Source: Roseivirga spongicola
GTDB lineage: Bacteria; Bacteroidota; Bacteroidia; Cytophagales; Cyclobacteriaceae
Assembly: GCF_001592965.1 (NCBI RefSeq)
Contig: NZ_LRPC01000012.1
Location: forward strand, 434,001 to 498,000
DNA length: 64,000 nucleotides
Direction of reading: 5' to 3'
A program made the position numbers and the translations under genes. This document shows, in pieces, positions 34,529-44,325 of this stretch. Numbering within the stretch: position 1 is the stretch's first letter; each line of letters starts with the position of its first letter. Under the pieces are notes generated by a model, which did not search any database, had not been told where the DNA came from, and saw only the letters and a list, made by a program, of their open reading frames with translations.

Positions 34529-35596
34529 TTGCTCTTCAAATTGATCAATTATGTTGTCAAGGCTAAAGTTCTCTTGAACAAATTTGCAGCCTTGGGAGCC
34601 TAGTGTTTCTCTTATTTCTTTGTTCTTCGTTAATTCAGCCAGCTTTTCTGAAAATAGTTCTAAATCCTCAAAAGGTACCAGATATCCATTGAAACCTGTT
34701 TTTACCAACTCAGGATTACTCGTGATGTTAAACGCAACTACTGGTTTTCTGGCAAACATTGCCTCCGCAATGACATAGCCAAAGCCTTCCCATTCAGAAG
34801 TGAGTGCAAAAATATCAATGGATTCCATGAATGAACTCATATCTTCCACAAAGCCGAGTAGTTCAACTTCATTTTGAAGTTCATTTATTTTTATTTCTTT
34901 CAATAGTTGCTCTTCTAACTCTCCAGTTCCAGCAATCACAATTTTGAAATTGACTGATTTCTTTTTTAGGATTTTGGCTATTTCTATGAAATGATGTTGC
35001 CCTTTTTGAATTGTCAACCGACCAGCGTTTCCAATAATGATTTTTTCACTGTCAAATGAATGTCTATTTATCTTTCTGTTACTCATTTCTTCAAAGTCTA
35101 AACCTTGGTAAATGATCTGGATGTTTCGTTTCAACCTATTGCCAAAATTCATTGACATTGTGCGTTTTGTTTCTAAAGAGTTGGCTATCAGATGAGTTAT
35201 TACATTATTGTACAAATACTGATTAATTTTACTTGCTTTAACGGGTGCTGCCAAAGCCCTGTATAGAACTATCCTTTTTAACCCTGCTAATTTGGCTGTT
35301 AAGACACCAACCTTTGTGTCGTGTGACGTAGAAATAATAACTGTATCTATTTTGCTCTTTTTAAAGAACCTATAGAGTCGAATGTATTTAAATGGGTTTA
35401 GAAATGATAGGTTTTTAAGCCTCAGGGCAAAAGTGTCAATATTAGCTTTATTTGCCCTAGAGTATAGTTCGTTACGCTTATCTGCTGCAATAAAGACTGT
35501 ATAGCCTCTTTCTTTAAATTTGCTAGCGTAATCAAAGTGTATCTTTTCTCCACCACCCCAAAAGCTCGTAGTATTTAGAAAACAAATGTTTTTCAT
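34517..35596 (-). CDS. Glycosyltransferase family 4
   Basis: About 359 residues from ATG 35596 (an ATT-leading frame extends to 35614). GT-B fold with N-terminal NTTSFWGGGEKIHFDYASKF and a C-terminal donor site GNAGRLTIQKGQHHFIEIA followed by SEWEGFGYVIAEAMFARKPVVAFNI, including the E-x7-E motif. It transfers a sugar from an activated donor in envelope glycan assembly. It is convergent with the methyltransferase gene (12-bp overlap). Confidence 0.92.
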   Translation of the reverse strand: MKNICFLNTTSFWGGGEKIHFDYASKFKERGYTVFIAADKRNELYSRANKANIDTFALRLKNLSFLNPFKYIRLYRFFKKSKIDTVIISTSHDTKVGVLTAKLAGLKRIVLYRALAAPVKASKINQYLYNNVITHLIANSLETKRTMSMNFGNRLKRNIQIIYQGLDFEEMSNRKINRHSFDSEKIIIGNAGRLTIQKGQHHFIEIAKILKKKSVNFKIVIAGTGELEEQLLKEIKINELQNEVELLGFVEDMSSFMESIDIFALTSEWEGFGYVIAEAMFARKPVVAFNITSNPELVKTGFNGYLVPFEDLELFSEKLAELTKNKEIRETLGSQGCKFVQENFSLDNIIDQFEEQLAS

Positions 35597-35711
35597 TGAA
35601 CCTGACTTAATCATTTGGCTGGCAAAAGTATGAAATCGAGAGTGTTTGTTGCTCAGAGATCGTTGTTATTTAAGTCTTTTGCTAATTTTGAATGCCATAA
35701 TTCATTGTACC

Positions 35712-36497
35712 ATGACTTCAACAAGAAATAAAGTAACAGCGATAATACCTACATATAACGAAGAGGTCAATATTGGACAGGCTATTGAATCGGTTTTGTG
35801 GGCGGATGAAATTATTGTGGTTGATTCTTTTAGCAAAGATAGAACGGTGGAGATAGCGGAGAGTTATGATAATGTGAATGTTATTCAACATGAGTATGTG
35901 AATTCGGCAACTCAAAAGAATTGGATAATTCCTCAGGCTAAGCATGAATGGGTTTTTATTCTAGATGCTGATGAAGTAGTAACTTCTGAATTAGAGCAAG
36001 AAATATTAAATACATTGAGAAACCCAAATAAAACAGCCTACTGGATTAAGAGAAGGACTGTTTTTATGGGGGAAGAGGTGAAATATGGGAGTTGGAGAAG
36101 TGATAAAGTTGTGAGGTTGTTTTTGAGGGATAAATGCAGATATCAGGACAAAAAGGTTCATTCAGAGATTGAAACGGAAGGGGAAATTGGAATACTCAAT
36201 AACCATCTGAGGCACTACACGTGGAAAGGAATCAATGAGTTTATTGTTAAGGTAAATTGGTACTCTACCTGGAAGGCCTATGACAAAATAGAAAACGGGA
36301 AACCAACCGGATTCTTTGTTACGACAGTGATTAAGCCATTTTGGCGCTTTATTTATGAGTACCTAGTGAGGTTTGGATTTCTAAATGGGAAGGTTGGTTT
36401 TCATATCGCAATTTTGAGCGCATATGATGTCTACTCAAGAGGCTTGAAGATTCAGTTGATTAAAAATGGAGAAGCTATAGCGAAGGATAGGATATGA
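35712..36497 (+). CDS. Glycosyltransferase family 2 (WaaE/KdtX-like)
   Basis: About 261 residues from ATG 35712; a longer frame to 35646 lacks family features. GT-A motifs are [33 protein letters not shown] and the metal-binding DADE in [10 protein letters not shown]. The later [21 protein letters not shown] matches the LPS core beta-glucosyltransferase WaaE type. It overlaps the DUF3109 gene start by 4 bp (ATGA), so the two are coupled. Confidence 0.92.
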   Translation: MTSTRNKVTAIIPTYNEEVNIGQAIESVLWADEIIVVDSFSKDRTVEIAESYDNVNVIQHEYVNSATQKNWIIPQAKHEWVFILDADEVVTSELEQEILNTLRNPNKTAYWIKRRTVFMGEEVKYGSWRSDKVVRLFLRDKCRYQDKKVHSEIETEGEIGILNNHLRHYTWKGINEFIVKVNWYSTWKAYDKIENGKPTGFFVTTVIKPFWRFIYEYLVRFGFLNGKVGFHIAILSAYDVYSRGLKIQLIKNGEAIAKDRI

Positions 36498-37057
36498 TTT
36501 TAGTTGATAATGCAGTAATAAGTGACGACATAAAAGAGCAATTCTTTGTTTGCGACTTAGAGAAGTGTAAAGGTGCCTGCTGTGTGGAAGGTGATTTAGG
36601 TGCCCCTTTAGAGGAGCATGAGTTAAAAGAGTTGGAAAATGCATACGAAGTAGTAAAACCTTATTTGTCAGCAGAAGGAATTGCTGCTATTGAGAAAGAG
36701 GGTACTTATATAATGGACTTTGAAGGCGATTATTCAACCACAACCATTGGCGGTAAGGAATGTGCTTTTGCTATTTATGATGAAAAGGGTATTCTGAAAT
36801 GTGGTATAGAACAGGCCTATAGGGATGGAAAGACTACTTTCAAGAAGCCAATTTCATGTGAGCTTTACCCAATCAGAATTTCAAAATACGACCACTATGA
36901 AGCGCTAAACTACGATCGTTGGGATATCTGTTCTGCTGCCTGTACATTGGGAGAAAAGCTTGGGGTACCAGTTTACAAATTTCTGAAAGACGCTCTGATT
37001 CGAAAATATGGAGAGGCTTGGTATGAGGAGTTATGTAATGAGATTGAAGGGAAATAA
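36494..37057 (+). CDS. DUF3109 family cysteine-rich protein
   Basis: 187 residues. A cysteine cluster near the start ([11 protein letters not shown], about residues 16-26) and later single cysteines in [22 protein letters not shown] and ICSAAC give about eight conserved Cys. This matches DUF3109, related to CxxCxxCC zinc/iron-cluster proteins of the YkgJ type. The biochemical role is unknown. It is translationally coupled to the GT2 gene and ends at a shared terminator. Confidence 0.85.
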   Translation: MILVDNAVISDDIKEQFFVCDLEKCKGACCVEGDLGAPLEEHELKELENAYEVVKPYLSAEGIAAIEKEGTYIMDFEGDYSTTTIGGKECAFAIYDEKGILKCGIEQAYRDGKTTFKKPISCELYPIRISKYDHYEALNYDRWDICSAACTLGEKLGVPVYKFLKDALIRKYGEAWYEELCNEIEGK

Positions 37058-37083
37058 AAAAGCCGGCTTTTGCCGGCTTTTTT
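37056..37083. terminator. Bidirectional intrinsic terminator
   Basis: Stem AAAAAGCCGGC / GCCGGCTTTTTT with a TTTT loop. It overlaps the DUF3109 stop codon and lies 3 bp beyond the accC stop, so it can end both converging transcripts. Confidence 0.88.
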
Positions 37084-37086
37084 ATT

Positions 37087-38430
37087 TTATAATTTCGAGA
37101 AATCGAAGGTTTCTAAGTATTTCGTGGTGAAGTTACCCGATTTGAAGCCCTCATCTTCCATTAATTTAATATGGAATGGAATAGTGGTTTTAATTCCTTC
37201 AATAACAAATTCTTCTAAAGCTCTTTTCATTCTCACAATCACTTCTTCTCTAGATTGACCGCTAACAATAAGTTTAGCAATCATTGAATCATAGTTTGGA
37301 GGAATAGAGTAACCAGCATATACATGGCTATCTACACGAACCCCATGACCACCTGGTAAGTGAAGGTTAGTGATTTTTCCTGGAGAAGGTCTGAACCCAT
37401 GAGATGGATCTTCCGCATTTATTCTACACTCCATAGCGAAAAGCTTAGGATAGTAGTTTTTACCTGATATCGGCTCACCTGCGGCTACCTTAATTTGCTC
37501 TTTAATCAGATCGAAATCTGTTACTTCTTCAGTAATAGGGTGCTCAACTTGAATACGAGTATTCATCTCCATAAAGAAGAAGTCTCCATGCTTATCTAGT
37601 AAGAATTCTACCGTTCCAGCACCTTCATATCCAATGGCTTCTGCGGCTTTTACTGCGGCCTCACCCATTCTGTCTCTTAGCTCTTGATTTAGGGCAGGAG
37701 ATGGAGTTTCCTCTACAAGTTTCTGGTGCCTTCTCTGAATAGAACAATCTCTTTCTGAAAGGTGACAAGCTCTACCTGTGCTATCTCCAACTACCTGGAT
37801 TTCTACGTGACGAGGCTCTTCAACGAATTTTTCTAGGTAAAGGCCATCGTTTCCGAAAGCTGCGGCAGATTCCATTCTGGCATCGTCCCAAGCTTTTTGA
37901 AATTCTTTGTCAGATTTCACAATCCTCATTCCTCGGCCACCACCACCGGCAGTTGCTTTAAGAATTACAGGGTAGCCCATTTCATTGGAAAGCTTAATGC
38001 CTTGCTCAACAGAGTCTAGTAGGCCATCAGAACCAGGGATAGTTGGTACACCTGCTTCTTTCATGGTAGCTTTAGCAGTAGCCTTATCACCCATTTTATC
38101 GATCATATCGGGAGAAGCTCCAATGAATTTGATGCCATATTCGGCACAAACCCTAGAGAATTCAGCATTCTCAGAAAGGAAACCATACCCTGGGTGAATC
38201 GCATCGGCATTAGTGATTTCTGCAGCCGAAATGAGATGAGGTATTTTTAAATAAGACTGATTTGATGGGGCAGGGCCAATGTTTACAGCTTCATCCGCAA
38301 AGCGAACATGTAAACTGTCTTTATCTGCAGCAGAATAAACGGCTACAGTTTTAATACCCATTTCCTTACATGTTCTAATAACACGCAAGGCAATTTCCCC
38401 TCTATTGGCGATTAATATTTTCTTAAACAC
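37087..38430 (-). CDS. accC: Acetyl-CoA carboxylase biotin carboxylase subunit
   Basis: About 447 residues from GTG 38430, matching the E. coli length and its [16 protein letters not shown] start; a TTG frame extends to 38457. The ATP-grasp motifs are GGGGRGMR, the metal-binding [11 protein letters not shown] and KLIVSGQSR. It carboxylates the biotin of BCCP as the first step of malonyl-CoA synthesis. It is the last gene of the efp-accB-accC transcript, 43 bp after accB. Confidence 0.97.
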   Translation of the reverse strand: MFKKILIANRGEIALRVIRTCKEMGIKTVAVYSAADKDSLHVRFADEAVNIGPAPSNQSYLKIPHLISAAEITNADAIHPGYGFLSENAEFSRVCAEYGIKFIGASPDMIDKMGDKATAKATMKEAGVPTIPGSDGLLDSVEQGIKLSNEMGYPVILKATAGGGGRGMRIVKSDKEFQKAWDDARMESAAAFGNDGLYLEKFVEEPRHVEIQVVGDSTGRACHLSERDCSIQRRHQKLVEETPSPALNQELRDRMGEAAVKAAEAIGYEGAGTVEFLLDKHGDFFFMEMNTRIQVEHPITEEVTDFDLIKEQIKVAAGEPISGKNYYPKLFAMECRINAEDPSHGFRPSPGKITNLHLPGGHGVRVDSHVYAGYSIPPNYDSMIAKLIVSGQSREEVIVRMKRALEEFVIEGIKTTIPFHIKLMEDEGFKSGNFTTKYLETFDFSKL

Positions 38431-38473
38431 GTTTGCTCTTTTAGGTTGAAAACTCAATAAGCGGTAAGGCTAT

Positions 38474-38959
38474 TTAAGCCGGGTCTACCAAGAACAAAGG
38501 CTGATCGTACTCAACAGGAGAAGAGTTATCAACCAATACTTTTACGATTGTACCTGAAACTTCAGACTCAATTTCGTTGAATAACTTCATTGCTTCAACA
38601 ATACAAACTTTGTCTCCTGCGGAAATAGTGTCTCCAACATTTACGAATGCAGGATCTTCTGGCTTAGGAGATCTGTAGAAAGTACCGATCATTGGAGATT
38701 TAATCTCAACGTATTTGCTCGAATCATCTTTAGCAGCTGCTTTTTCAGGAGCTGGAGCAGCTTCAGTTGCTGCTGAAGCAGGAGCTGTCGGTGCAGGAGC
38801 CGCTACTGGGGCAGGGGCGGCTGCAGGAGCAGAAGCAATAACTTGTGCTTCAGTGTCTCTTTTTACCTTAATTTTGAATTCTTCCGTTTCAATATTGACT
38901 TCTGCTAAACCAGATTTAGCAATAAAGTCTATCATGTTTTTAATTTCCTTCGGGTTCAT
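38474..38959 (-). CDS. accB: Acetyl-CoA carboxylase biotin carboxyl carrier protein
   Basis: 161 residues. A short helical N-terminal part is followed by a mobile Ala/Pro-rich linker (about residues 40-75) and a biotinyl domain with VEAMKLFNEIE, where Lys125 is the biotinylated residue. It carries carboxybiotin between AccC and the carboxyltransferase. The birA gene that modifies it is 10 kb away in this window. Confidence 0.98.
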   Translation of the reverse strand: MNPKEIKNMIDFIAKSGLAEVNIETEEFKIKVKRDTEAQVIASAPAAAPAPVAAPAPTAPASAATEAAPAPEKAAAKDDSSKYVEIKSPMIGTFYRSPKPEDPAFVNVGDTISAGDKVCIVEAMKLFNEIESEVSGTIVKVLVDNSSPVEYDQPLFLVDPA

Positions 38960-38972
38960 AATGAGTTAAGGT

Positions 38973-39536
38973 TTATTTTACACGCTCTCCATAAGAGCGA
39001 GTTCTAGTGTCAACTTTAATTTTATCTCCTAAGTTAATGAATAATGGTACTTGAATTTCAGCACCAGTTTCTAATGTAGCTGGTTTGCTGGCATTCGTTG
39101 CAGTATCTCCTTTAAGCCCAGGTTCCGTGTAAGTAATTTCTAGCTCAACGTAAGCAGGTAACTCGCACGTGAGAGGCTGCTCAGTCTCGGCATGGAAAAG
39201 AATGTCTGCTTCCTGTCCGTCTTTAATTAAGTCGGAATTTTCAATCATCTCTTCAGGTATCATAACCTGCTCAAAAGTAGATGTATTCATGAAGTGAAAG
39301 CCGAATTCATCTTTAAACAGAAACTGGTGAGTTCTTTTCTCAACTCTGGCGGTTTCAATTTTGTGTCCGGCAGAGAAAGTGTTGTCTACCACTTTACCGG
39401 TTTTAATGTTTTTCAACCTTGTTCTAACAAAAGCAGGTCCTTTGCCTGGCTTTACATGTTGGAACTCTGTGATCATCCACAGGTCATTGTTTATTACAAT
39501 ACAAAGACCGTTTTTAATATCTGCTGTAGTAGCCAT
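38973..39536 (-). CDS. efp: Elongation factor P
   Basis: 187 residues, three beta domains. The tip loop is HVKPGKGPAF with Lys32 at the modified position. The C-terminal domain ends with the signature IKVDTRTRSYGERVK. It rescues ribosomes stalled at polyproline. Whether a modification enzyme (EpmA or other) exists is not visible here. It is co-oriented between fabH and accB in the usual Bacteroidota order. Confidence 0.98.
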   Translation of the reverse strand: MATTADIKNGLCIVINNDLWMITEFQHVKPGKGPAFVRTRLKNIKTGKVVDNTFSAGHKIETARVEKRTHQFLFKDEFGFHFMNTSTFEQVMIPEEMIENSDLIKDGQEADILFHAETEQPLTCELPAYVELEITYTEPGLKGDTATNASKPATLETGAEIQVPLFINLGDKIKVDTRTRSYGERVK

Positions 39537-39558
39537 GAATAATTTAGGTTAGTCTTTC

Positions 39559-40557
39559 TTATTTAGGATCGTAAGCCCACTTTAACCAAATAGAACCCCA
39601 AGTAAAACCACCACCAAAGGCGGCTAAAATAAGGTTGTCTCCCTTTTTGAGTTTAGATTCATAATCCCAAAGGCAAAGAGGGATAGTTCCACTAGTTGTG
39701 TTGCCATATCTGTGAATGTTGAGCATTACTTTGTCTTCTCCAACATTCATTCTTCTGGCGGTAGCATCAATAATTCTTTTGTTGGCCTGATGAGGAACAA
39801 GATAGGAGATGTCATCTCCAGATAGATTGTTCTTGTCCATAATTTCAGCAGCCACGTCTGCCATGTTTGTAACGGCAAACTTAAATACTGCAGAGCCTTC
39901 TTGGTAAGCGTAGTGCTCTCGGTTGGCCACTGTTTCTTGTGTGGCTGGCTTTCTGCTTCCTCCAGCTTTCATGTGTAAGTGAGGAGCCCCTGAACCATCT
40001 GATCTCAGGATGGAATCCATAATTCCATGTTCTTCGGTAGTAGGTTCAAGCAGTACAGCACCGCCTCCATCACCAAAAATTATACAGGTGGTTCTGTCAG
40101 TATAATCTACTATAGAAGACATTTTATCTGCACCTACAACAATTACTTTCTTGTATTTACCAGTTTCAATGTACTGCGAGCCCGTAGCTAGGCCATAAAT
40201 AAAGCCTGAGCAAGCCGCCTGTAGGTCGAAGCCAAAAGCATTTTTGGCACCTATAGCATCACCGATTAGGTTGGCCGTTGCCGGAAAAACCATGTCGGGG
40301 GTTGTGGTACAGCAGATGATTAAGTCTATTTCTTCAGGTGTAGTGTTGGTTTTGGCAAGTAGGCCTTGAATCGCTTTGATTCCCATGACCGAGGTGCCCT
40401 GATTCTCACCTTTTAAGATTCTTCTTTCTTTGATTCCTGTTCTGGTGGTGATCCACTCATCTGTGGTATCCACCATGGTTTCCAATTCTTTATTGGTTAG
40501 TACATATTCTGGAACATAACCTTGGACACCGGAAATTTGAGCTCTTAGCTGACTCAT
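39559..40557 (-). CDS. fabH: Beta-ketoacyl-ACP synthase III
   Basis: 332 residues with the Cys-His-Asn triad visible: Cys116 in LQAACSG, His in VPHQANKRI and Asn in YGNTTSGT. It condenses acetyl-CoA with malonyl-ACP to start fatty acid synthesis. It leads the fabH-efp-accB-accC set, separated from rpmF by a terminator and 167 bp. Confidence 0.97.
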   Translation of the reverse strand: MSQLRAQISGVQGYVPEYVLTNKELETMVDTTDEWITTRTGIKERRILKGENQGTSVMGIKAIQGLLAKTNTTPEEIDLIICCTTTPDMVFPATANLIGDAIGAKNAFGFDLQAACSGFIYGLATGSQYIETGKYKKVIVVGADKMSSIVDYTDRTTCIIFGDGGGAVLLEPTTEEHGIMDSILRSDGSGAPHLHMKAGGSRKPATQETVANREHYAYQEGSAVFKFAVTNMADVAAEIMDKNNLSGDDISYLVPHQANKRIIDATARRMNVGEDKVMLNIHRYGNTTSGTIPLCLWDYESKLKKGDNLILAAFGGGFTWGSIWLKWAYDPK

Positions 40558-40673
40558 GCTTATTTTTTAGTTAGACATGCAGAGTTGAGATGCAAACATC
40601 TGCCAATATAAGGGGAATGCCTACAGAATCATAATAGATTGTTATGAGAAAGGAGCTACACCCTTATAAATGA

Positions 40674-40706
40674 AAATGCTCCTGAATATCTTAATCCAGG
40701 AGCAAA
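40674..40706 (-). terminator. Terminator between rpmF and fabH
   Basis: Read leftward: stem GCTCCTG / CAGGAGC with a 12-base loop, then ATTTTCATTTATA. It lies 20 bp after the rpmF stop. It separates DUF177-rpmF from the fabH-efp-accBC transcript, at least in part. Confidence 0.6.
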
Positions 40707-40724
40707 TATTGTCAAAGGTAAGCC

Positions 40725-40916
40725 TTAGGCTAAAACCTCTTTTTCCATCACAACTTTACCTTTATAGTAAAGTTTACCTTCATGCCAGAACGCTCTGTGA
40801 GGCATGTGCAATTCACCAGTTGTAGGACAAACCACTAAAGTCTTCGCAGAAAGTTTTTTGTGAGTTCTTCCTTTGTCTCTTCTGGTTCTCGAGGTTTTTC
40901 GTTTAGGATGCGCCAT
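40725..40916 (-). CDS. rpmF: Ribosomal protein L32
   Basis: 63 residues, basic, beginning [21 protein letters not shown], which is the L32 (bL32) signature. Only one Cys of the zinc ribbon type is visible (VVCPTTGE), so this is a zinc-poor version, as is common in the phylum. It lies 23 bp after the DUF177 gene stop. Confidence 0.97.
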   Translation of the reverse strand: MAHPKRKTSRTRRDKGRTHKKLSAKTLVVCPTTGELHMPHRAFWHEGKLYYKGKVVMEKEVLA

Positions 40917-40939
40917 TATTATTCTGTTTTAAGCTTTCG

Positions 40940-41482
40940 CTAATTTTTATTCTTTAAATTCTTTAATGCTGCCCAACGTGGGTCAATGTCTTCTTCTTTT
41001 TGTTCGATGTCTTCTTCTGATTCTGAAGTGTAAATCATACTGCCTTCCGACTCATCGTCTTCATCTTCCTCTTCTTGAAACTTCGGATGAAGCTTCTTCA
41101 TAGGGATTTCTAAGCCAATGAATTCGTACATAATACCCGCTACGTTAAGTGTTTGGGTATTTTTCTCAATCACAAATACATCTTCAGATAGCTCTTTGTC
41201 TTCTTCTCCATACTTATAAATCATGTTCTGATCAATATGTATAGGGAAGTCGAATTTCTCCAAGCTTCTATCACATTCCAGTTCCAAAGAACCTTCAATG
41301 TTGAAGTCTACCTGAATCATAGAGTCTGACTTGTTGAGACTGACAACTGCATTGAGTTGACCATTTTCAACTAAGTCTCCATCAAACATTTCAAAGAACT
41401 CTTTCCCAATTTCAAACTGGTACTCGTGAACGCCATTTGAAAGTTTGTAGATATGTATATCGTATTTCTTTCTGGCTCTCAT
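40940..41482 (-). CDS. DUF177 (YceD) family protein
   Basis: 180 residues. The core is LELECDRSLEKFDFPIHI followed by an acidic stretch and WAALKNLKN at the C terminus, all typical of YceD/DUF177. Proteins of this family are linked to 23S rRNA accumulation and always sit before rpmF, as here. The central part is strongly acidic (EEEDEDDESEG). Confidence 0.9.
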   Translation of the reverse strand: MRARKKYDIHIYKLSNGVHEYQFEIGKEFFEMFDGDLVENGQLNAVVSLNKSDSMIQVDFNIEGSLELECDRSLEKFDFPIHIDQNMIYKYGEEDKELSEDVFVIEKNTQTLNVAGIMYEFIGLEIPMKKLHPKFQEEEDEDDESEGSMIYTSESEEDIEQKEEDIDPRWAALKNLKNKN

Positions 41483-41507
41483 AGATACCGCCCAAAATTC
41501 AGGAGTG

Positions 41508-41539
41508 CAAAGGTATGGAATTCATTTCGAATAGTAAAA
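41508..41539 (-). promoter_or_regulatory. Promoter of DUF177-rpmF
   Basis: Read leftward: TTTT (41539-41536), 20 bp, TACCTTTG (41515-41508), an exact TAnnTTTG. The start would be near 41503, about 20 bases before the ATG at 41482. Confidence 0.6.
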
Positions 41540-41585
41540 GCATAGCGCATCCTTATTTTGGATAATTAGCTTAAGGTTCAAATAT

Positions 41586-42215
41586 TTAATTGTAACGATA
41601 GATTTCTTCTAGCTGATCTTTAGAATCTATGCTATAATTTAGGTCTACCACCTTGCCTTCTTTTAGGCTGAATACCCATCCGTGAATAGATGGGGTGTTC
41701 CCTGCAGCCCACTCTTCTTGTATGAAAGCAATTTTTGCCATGTTTTGAACTTGCTCTTTTACATTCAGCTCTACAAAAGTATCAAAACGTTTGTTCTCAT
41801 CTGAAATAGCTTCTAGTTCCTTTTCATGCTTTTGATACACATTTTTGATGTTTACCAACCAGCTATCAATCATGCCAATGCTATCATTACCCATGGCAGC
41901 TTTAACACCACCACAACCATAATGGCCGCAAATAACAATGTGCTTAACTTTTAGCGCTTTCACTGCATAAAATACTACACTTAGTAAGTTAGTATCGGTG
42001 TTAACTACCATATTGGCAATGTTTCTTTGAACAAAGATAGAGCCAGGCATAGCACCGGTTACTTGATTTACAGGAACTCTAGAATCTGAGCAGCCAATCC
42101 ATAACACTTCTGGTGCTTGGCCTTCTGCTAGTCTATCAAAAAATTCAGGGTCAGACTTTTTAATTTCTGCTACCCATTCTTCGTTACCTTGTTTTAGTTT
42201 ATCTAAAGCTGTCAT
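41586..42215 (-). CDS. Beta-class carbonic anhydrase
   Basis: 209 residues. Zinc ligands are Cys42 and Asp44 in GCSDSRVP and His98 and Cys101 in GHYGCGG, which fits beta carbonic anhydrases. It interconverts CO2 and bicarbonate. It starts 1 bp after the stop of the SulP gene, so the two form one operon and probably serve bicarbonate supply. Confidence 0.96.
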   Translation of the reverse strand: MTALDKLKQGNEEWVAEIKKSDPEFFDRLAEGQAPEVLWIGCSDSRVPVNQVTGAMPGSIFVQRNIANMVVNTDTNLLSVVFYAVKALKVKHIVICGHYGCGGVKAAMGNDSIGMIDSWLVNIKNVYQKHEKELEAISDENKRFDTFVELNVKEQVQNMAKIAFIQEEWAAGNTPSIHGWVFSLKEGKVVDLNYSIDSKDQLEEIYRYN

Positions 42216-42216
42216 A

Positions 42217-43857
42217 TTATTTGTCTATAGAGGTAATAACTTTTAATTGTTTTGCGGTTGAAATTTGCTGCACCTCATCTGTGCCAACCACTAATTGTTC
42301 TAGCGATTGTGTAAACCCATTAAGGTCTAAATGATTCAGTGGGCTTATTTTGATGTCAATATTTCTGTACTTGGCATTTTCTTTAAAGTCAGCAATGATT
42401 TCTAGGACATCGTGCTCTATGAAAACAGTTTTAGAGGCGTCAATATAAAGTTCAGCACCATCAGGAACCTTGTTTAGTTCTCTTAATATTTGGGCCTTAT
42501 TTAAGAACGTAACTTGTTCTGAAAGCGCAATTTGATAGTGCTTGTCGGCTGTATCGTGCGTAGTTTTCAGAATGTAAGGGTTCTTCAAGTTGGTAACCAA
42601 AATGTTGAATACAGCAACAGCCATACCTATTCCGATACCTACTAATAAGTCGGTAAATACAATGGCTAAAACCGTTACCACAAATGGTACAAACTGCAAT
42701 AAGCCTTTTTTGTACATGTCTTTAAACAATGCAGGCTTGGCTAATTTGTAACCAACTACCAACAGAATTGCCGCTAAACTCGCCAGCGGAATCATGTTCA
42801 TTACATTTGGTATGGCTAGTGCAGCTAGAAAAATTAAAATACCATGTATGAGTGCAGACATTCTAGTTTGACCACCAGACTGAATGTTGGCTGAGCTACG
42901 CACAATTACCTGGGTAACAGGCAAGCCACCAATAAGGCCAGATACAATGTTGCCAATACCTTGTGCTCTTAGTTCTTTGTTGGTAGGAGTAACTCTTTTC
43001 TGAGGGTCGAGCTTATCTGTTGCTTCTACACAAAGTAAGGTTTCTAAACTGGCTACAATGGCCATGGTAATACCAATAATCCATACTTCTGGGTTTGTAA
43101 TTGCAGAAAAGTCTGGTAAAGAGAATTGACCGATAAATCCGCTGAAATCATCAGAGACAGGAATACTCACCATGTGGTCATTGGTTATTTCAAAGTTACT
43201 ACCTGCGAATATTTTGCCGAAAACTATACCTAGAATAACTACTACTAGTGGCCCTTGAATAATCTGGAATATTTTCACCTTTTTCATGAACTTTTGTTCC
43301 CAAAGGATAAGAATTGCCAAAGAGACAAACGATATGATTACAGCACCAGGAGTGATGAAATCTAACATGTTAATTAGCTCAGAAAAAGTATTTTCTCCAT
43401 CTGCCTGAACGAAACCAAGATCTCCTTCTGGGTCGGCATCATAGCCAAAAGCATGAGGTATCTGCTTTAAGAAGATGATTATACCAATGGCAGAGAGCAT
43501 TCCTTTAATTACTGATGTAGGGAAGTAGTATCCGATAATACCAGCCCTTAGAATGCCAAGTATTATCTGTATTACACCGGCAATTACTACAGCTACTAGA
43601 AATATTTCGAATGAGCCAAGGTCTTCAATTGCTGCCAGTACAATAACGGCAAGTCCTGCCGCAGGGCCTGATACACCTAGGCTCGAACCACTAAAAGTGG
43701 TTACAATTATACCACCAACCATACCGGCAATAATTCCGGAAAATAGCGGTGCGCCAGATGCCAGCGCAATTCCTAGACAGAGCGGTACTGCCACTAAGAA
43801 CACTACCAGTCCGGCTGGGGCATCTGCTTTAAGGTTTTTAAATAAGTCTTTATTCAT
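42217..43857 (-). CDS. SulP-family anion transporter with STAS domain (probable bicarbonate transporter)
   Basis: 546 residues with about 12-14 hydrophobic helices. The SulP region has GSSLGVSGPAAGLAV and later NIQSGGQTRMSA. The C-terminal STAS domain (about 440-540) includes ELYIDASKTVFIEHDVLEII. SulP proteins move sulfate, bicarbonate or other anions. Linkage to carbonic anhydrase favours bicarbonate (inference from the BicA-type pairing). Sulfate cannot be excluded. Confidence 0.93.
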   Translation of the reverse strand: MNKDLFKNLKADAPAGLVVFLVAVPLCLGIALASGAPLFSGIIAGMVGGIIVTTFSGSSLGVSGPAAGLAVIVLAAIEDLGSFEIFLVAVVIAGVIQIILGILRAGIIGYYFPTSVIKGMLSAIGIIIFLKQIPHAFGYDADPEGDLGFVQADGENTFSELINMLDFITPGAVIISFVSLAILILWEQKFMKKVKIFQIIQGPLVVVILGIVFGKIFAGSNFEITNDHMVSIPVSDDFSGFIGQFSLPDFSAITNPEVWIIGITMAIVASLETLLCVEATDKLDPQKRVTPTNKELRAQGIGNIVSGLIGGLPVTQVIVRSSANIQSGGQTRMSALIHGILIFLAALAIPNVMNMIPLASLAAILLVVGYKLAKPALFKDMYKKGLLQFVPFVVTVLAIVFTDLLVGIGIGMAVAVFNILVTNLKNPYILKTTHDTADKHYQIALSEQVTFLNKAQILRELNKVPDGAELYIDASKTVFIEHDVLEIIADFKENAKYRNIDIKISPLNHLDLNGFTQSLEQLVVGTDEVQQISTAKQLKVITSIDK

Positions 43858-43939
43858 AGTTATATGTTTTAAGCCAATGGAGTTGGCTCAAATTAAGGTT
43901 TGAAAAAAAATGAAGTAATCTTGATGGAAAAGTGTGGGG

Positions 43940-44233
43940 TTATGCCATTGGAGGCCGCAGCAATATTTGCTGAACATCCAGTTTCCATACGTATTGTCTT
44001 TCAGAGAACTGAAGGTCGATCAGATTTGACAGAAAGTCTAAGCTTTCTAGGTAGCTGAAGTATTCGTCTTTTTTAAATTCTTCTTTAGAATCTTCTTCTT
44101 CAGCGTCCTGATCTTCTTCAACATCCATTAGTTCATAATTGGCTGTATAATCAAAGCTTGTCTTGGCGTAGACATCTAGTGATAAGGTGCTTGTAAAAAG
44201 CATAAGAAGTAAGATTGTTATAAATCCTTTCAC
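43940..44233 (-). CDS. Small secreted acidic protein, unknown
   Basis: About 98 residues from GTG 44233, which gives the cleanest signal peptide (KGFITILLLMLFTSTLSLDVYA); a TTG at 44251 is also possible. The middle is highly acidic (VEEDQDAEEEDSKEEF). The end reads YVWKLDVQQILLRPPMA. It lies 82 bp upstream of the SulP gene on the same strand. I do not recognise the family. Confidence 0.5.
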   Translation of the reverse strand: MKGFITILLLMLFTSTLSLDVYAKTSFDYTANYELMDVEEDQDAEEEDSKEEFKKDEYFSYLESLDFLSNLIDLQFSERQYVWKLDVQQILLRPPMA

Positions 44234-44325
44234 TGTACTCTGATTAACCAAAATAAACGGTCGATGCTGCTTAAGGGTTAAGTATATCGATAAAAATAGT
44301 ATAAACTATGCTGAACAGCATAAAA

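Noticed and set aside
38715-38969. Ala/Gly-rich 84-codon frame opposite accB
   Set aside because: It is the antisense of the Ala/Pro-rich linker of BCCP; base composition of the linker explains the open frame.
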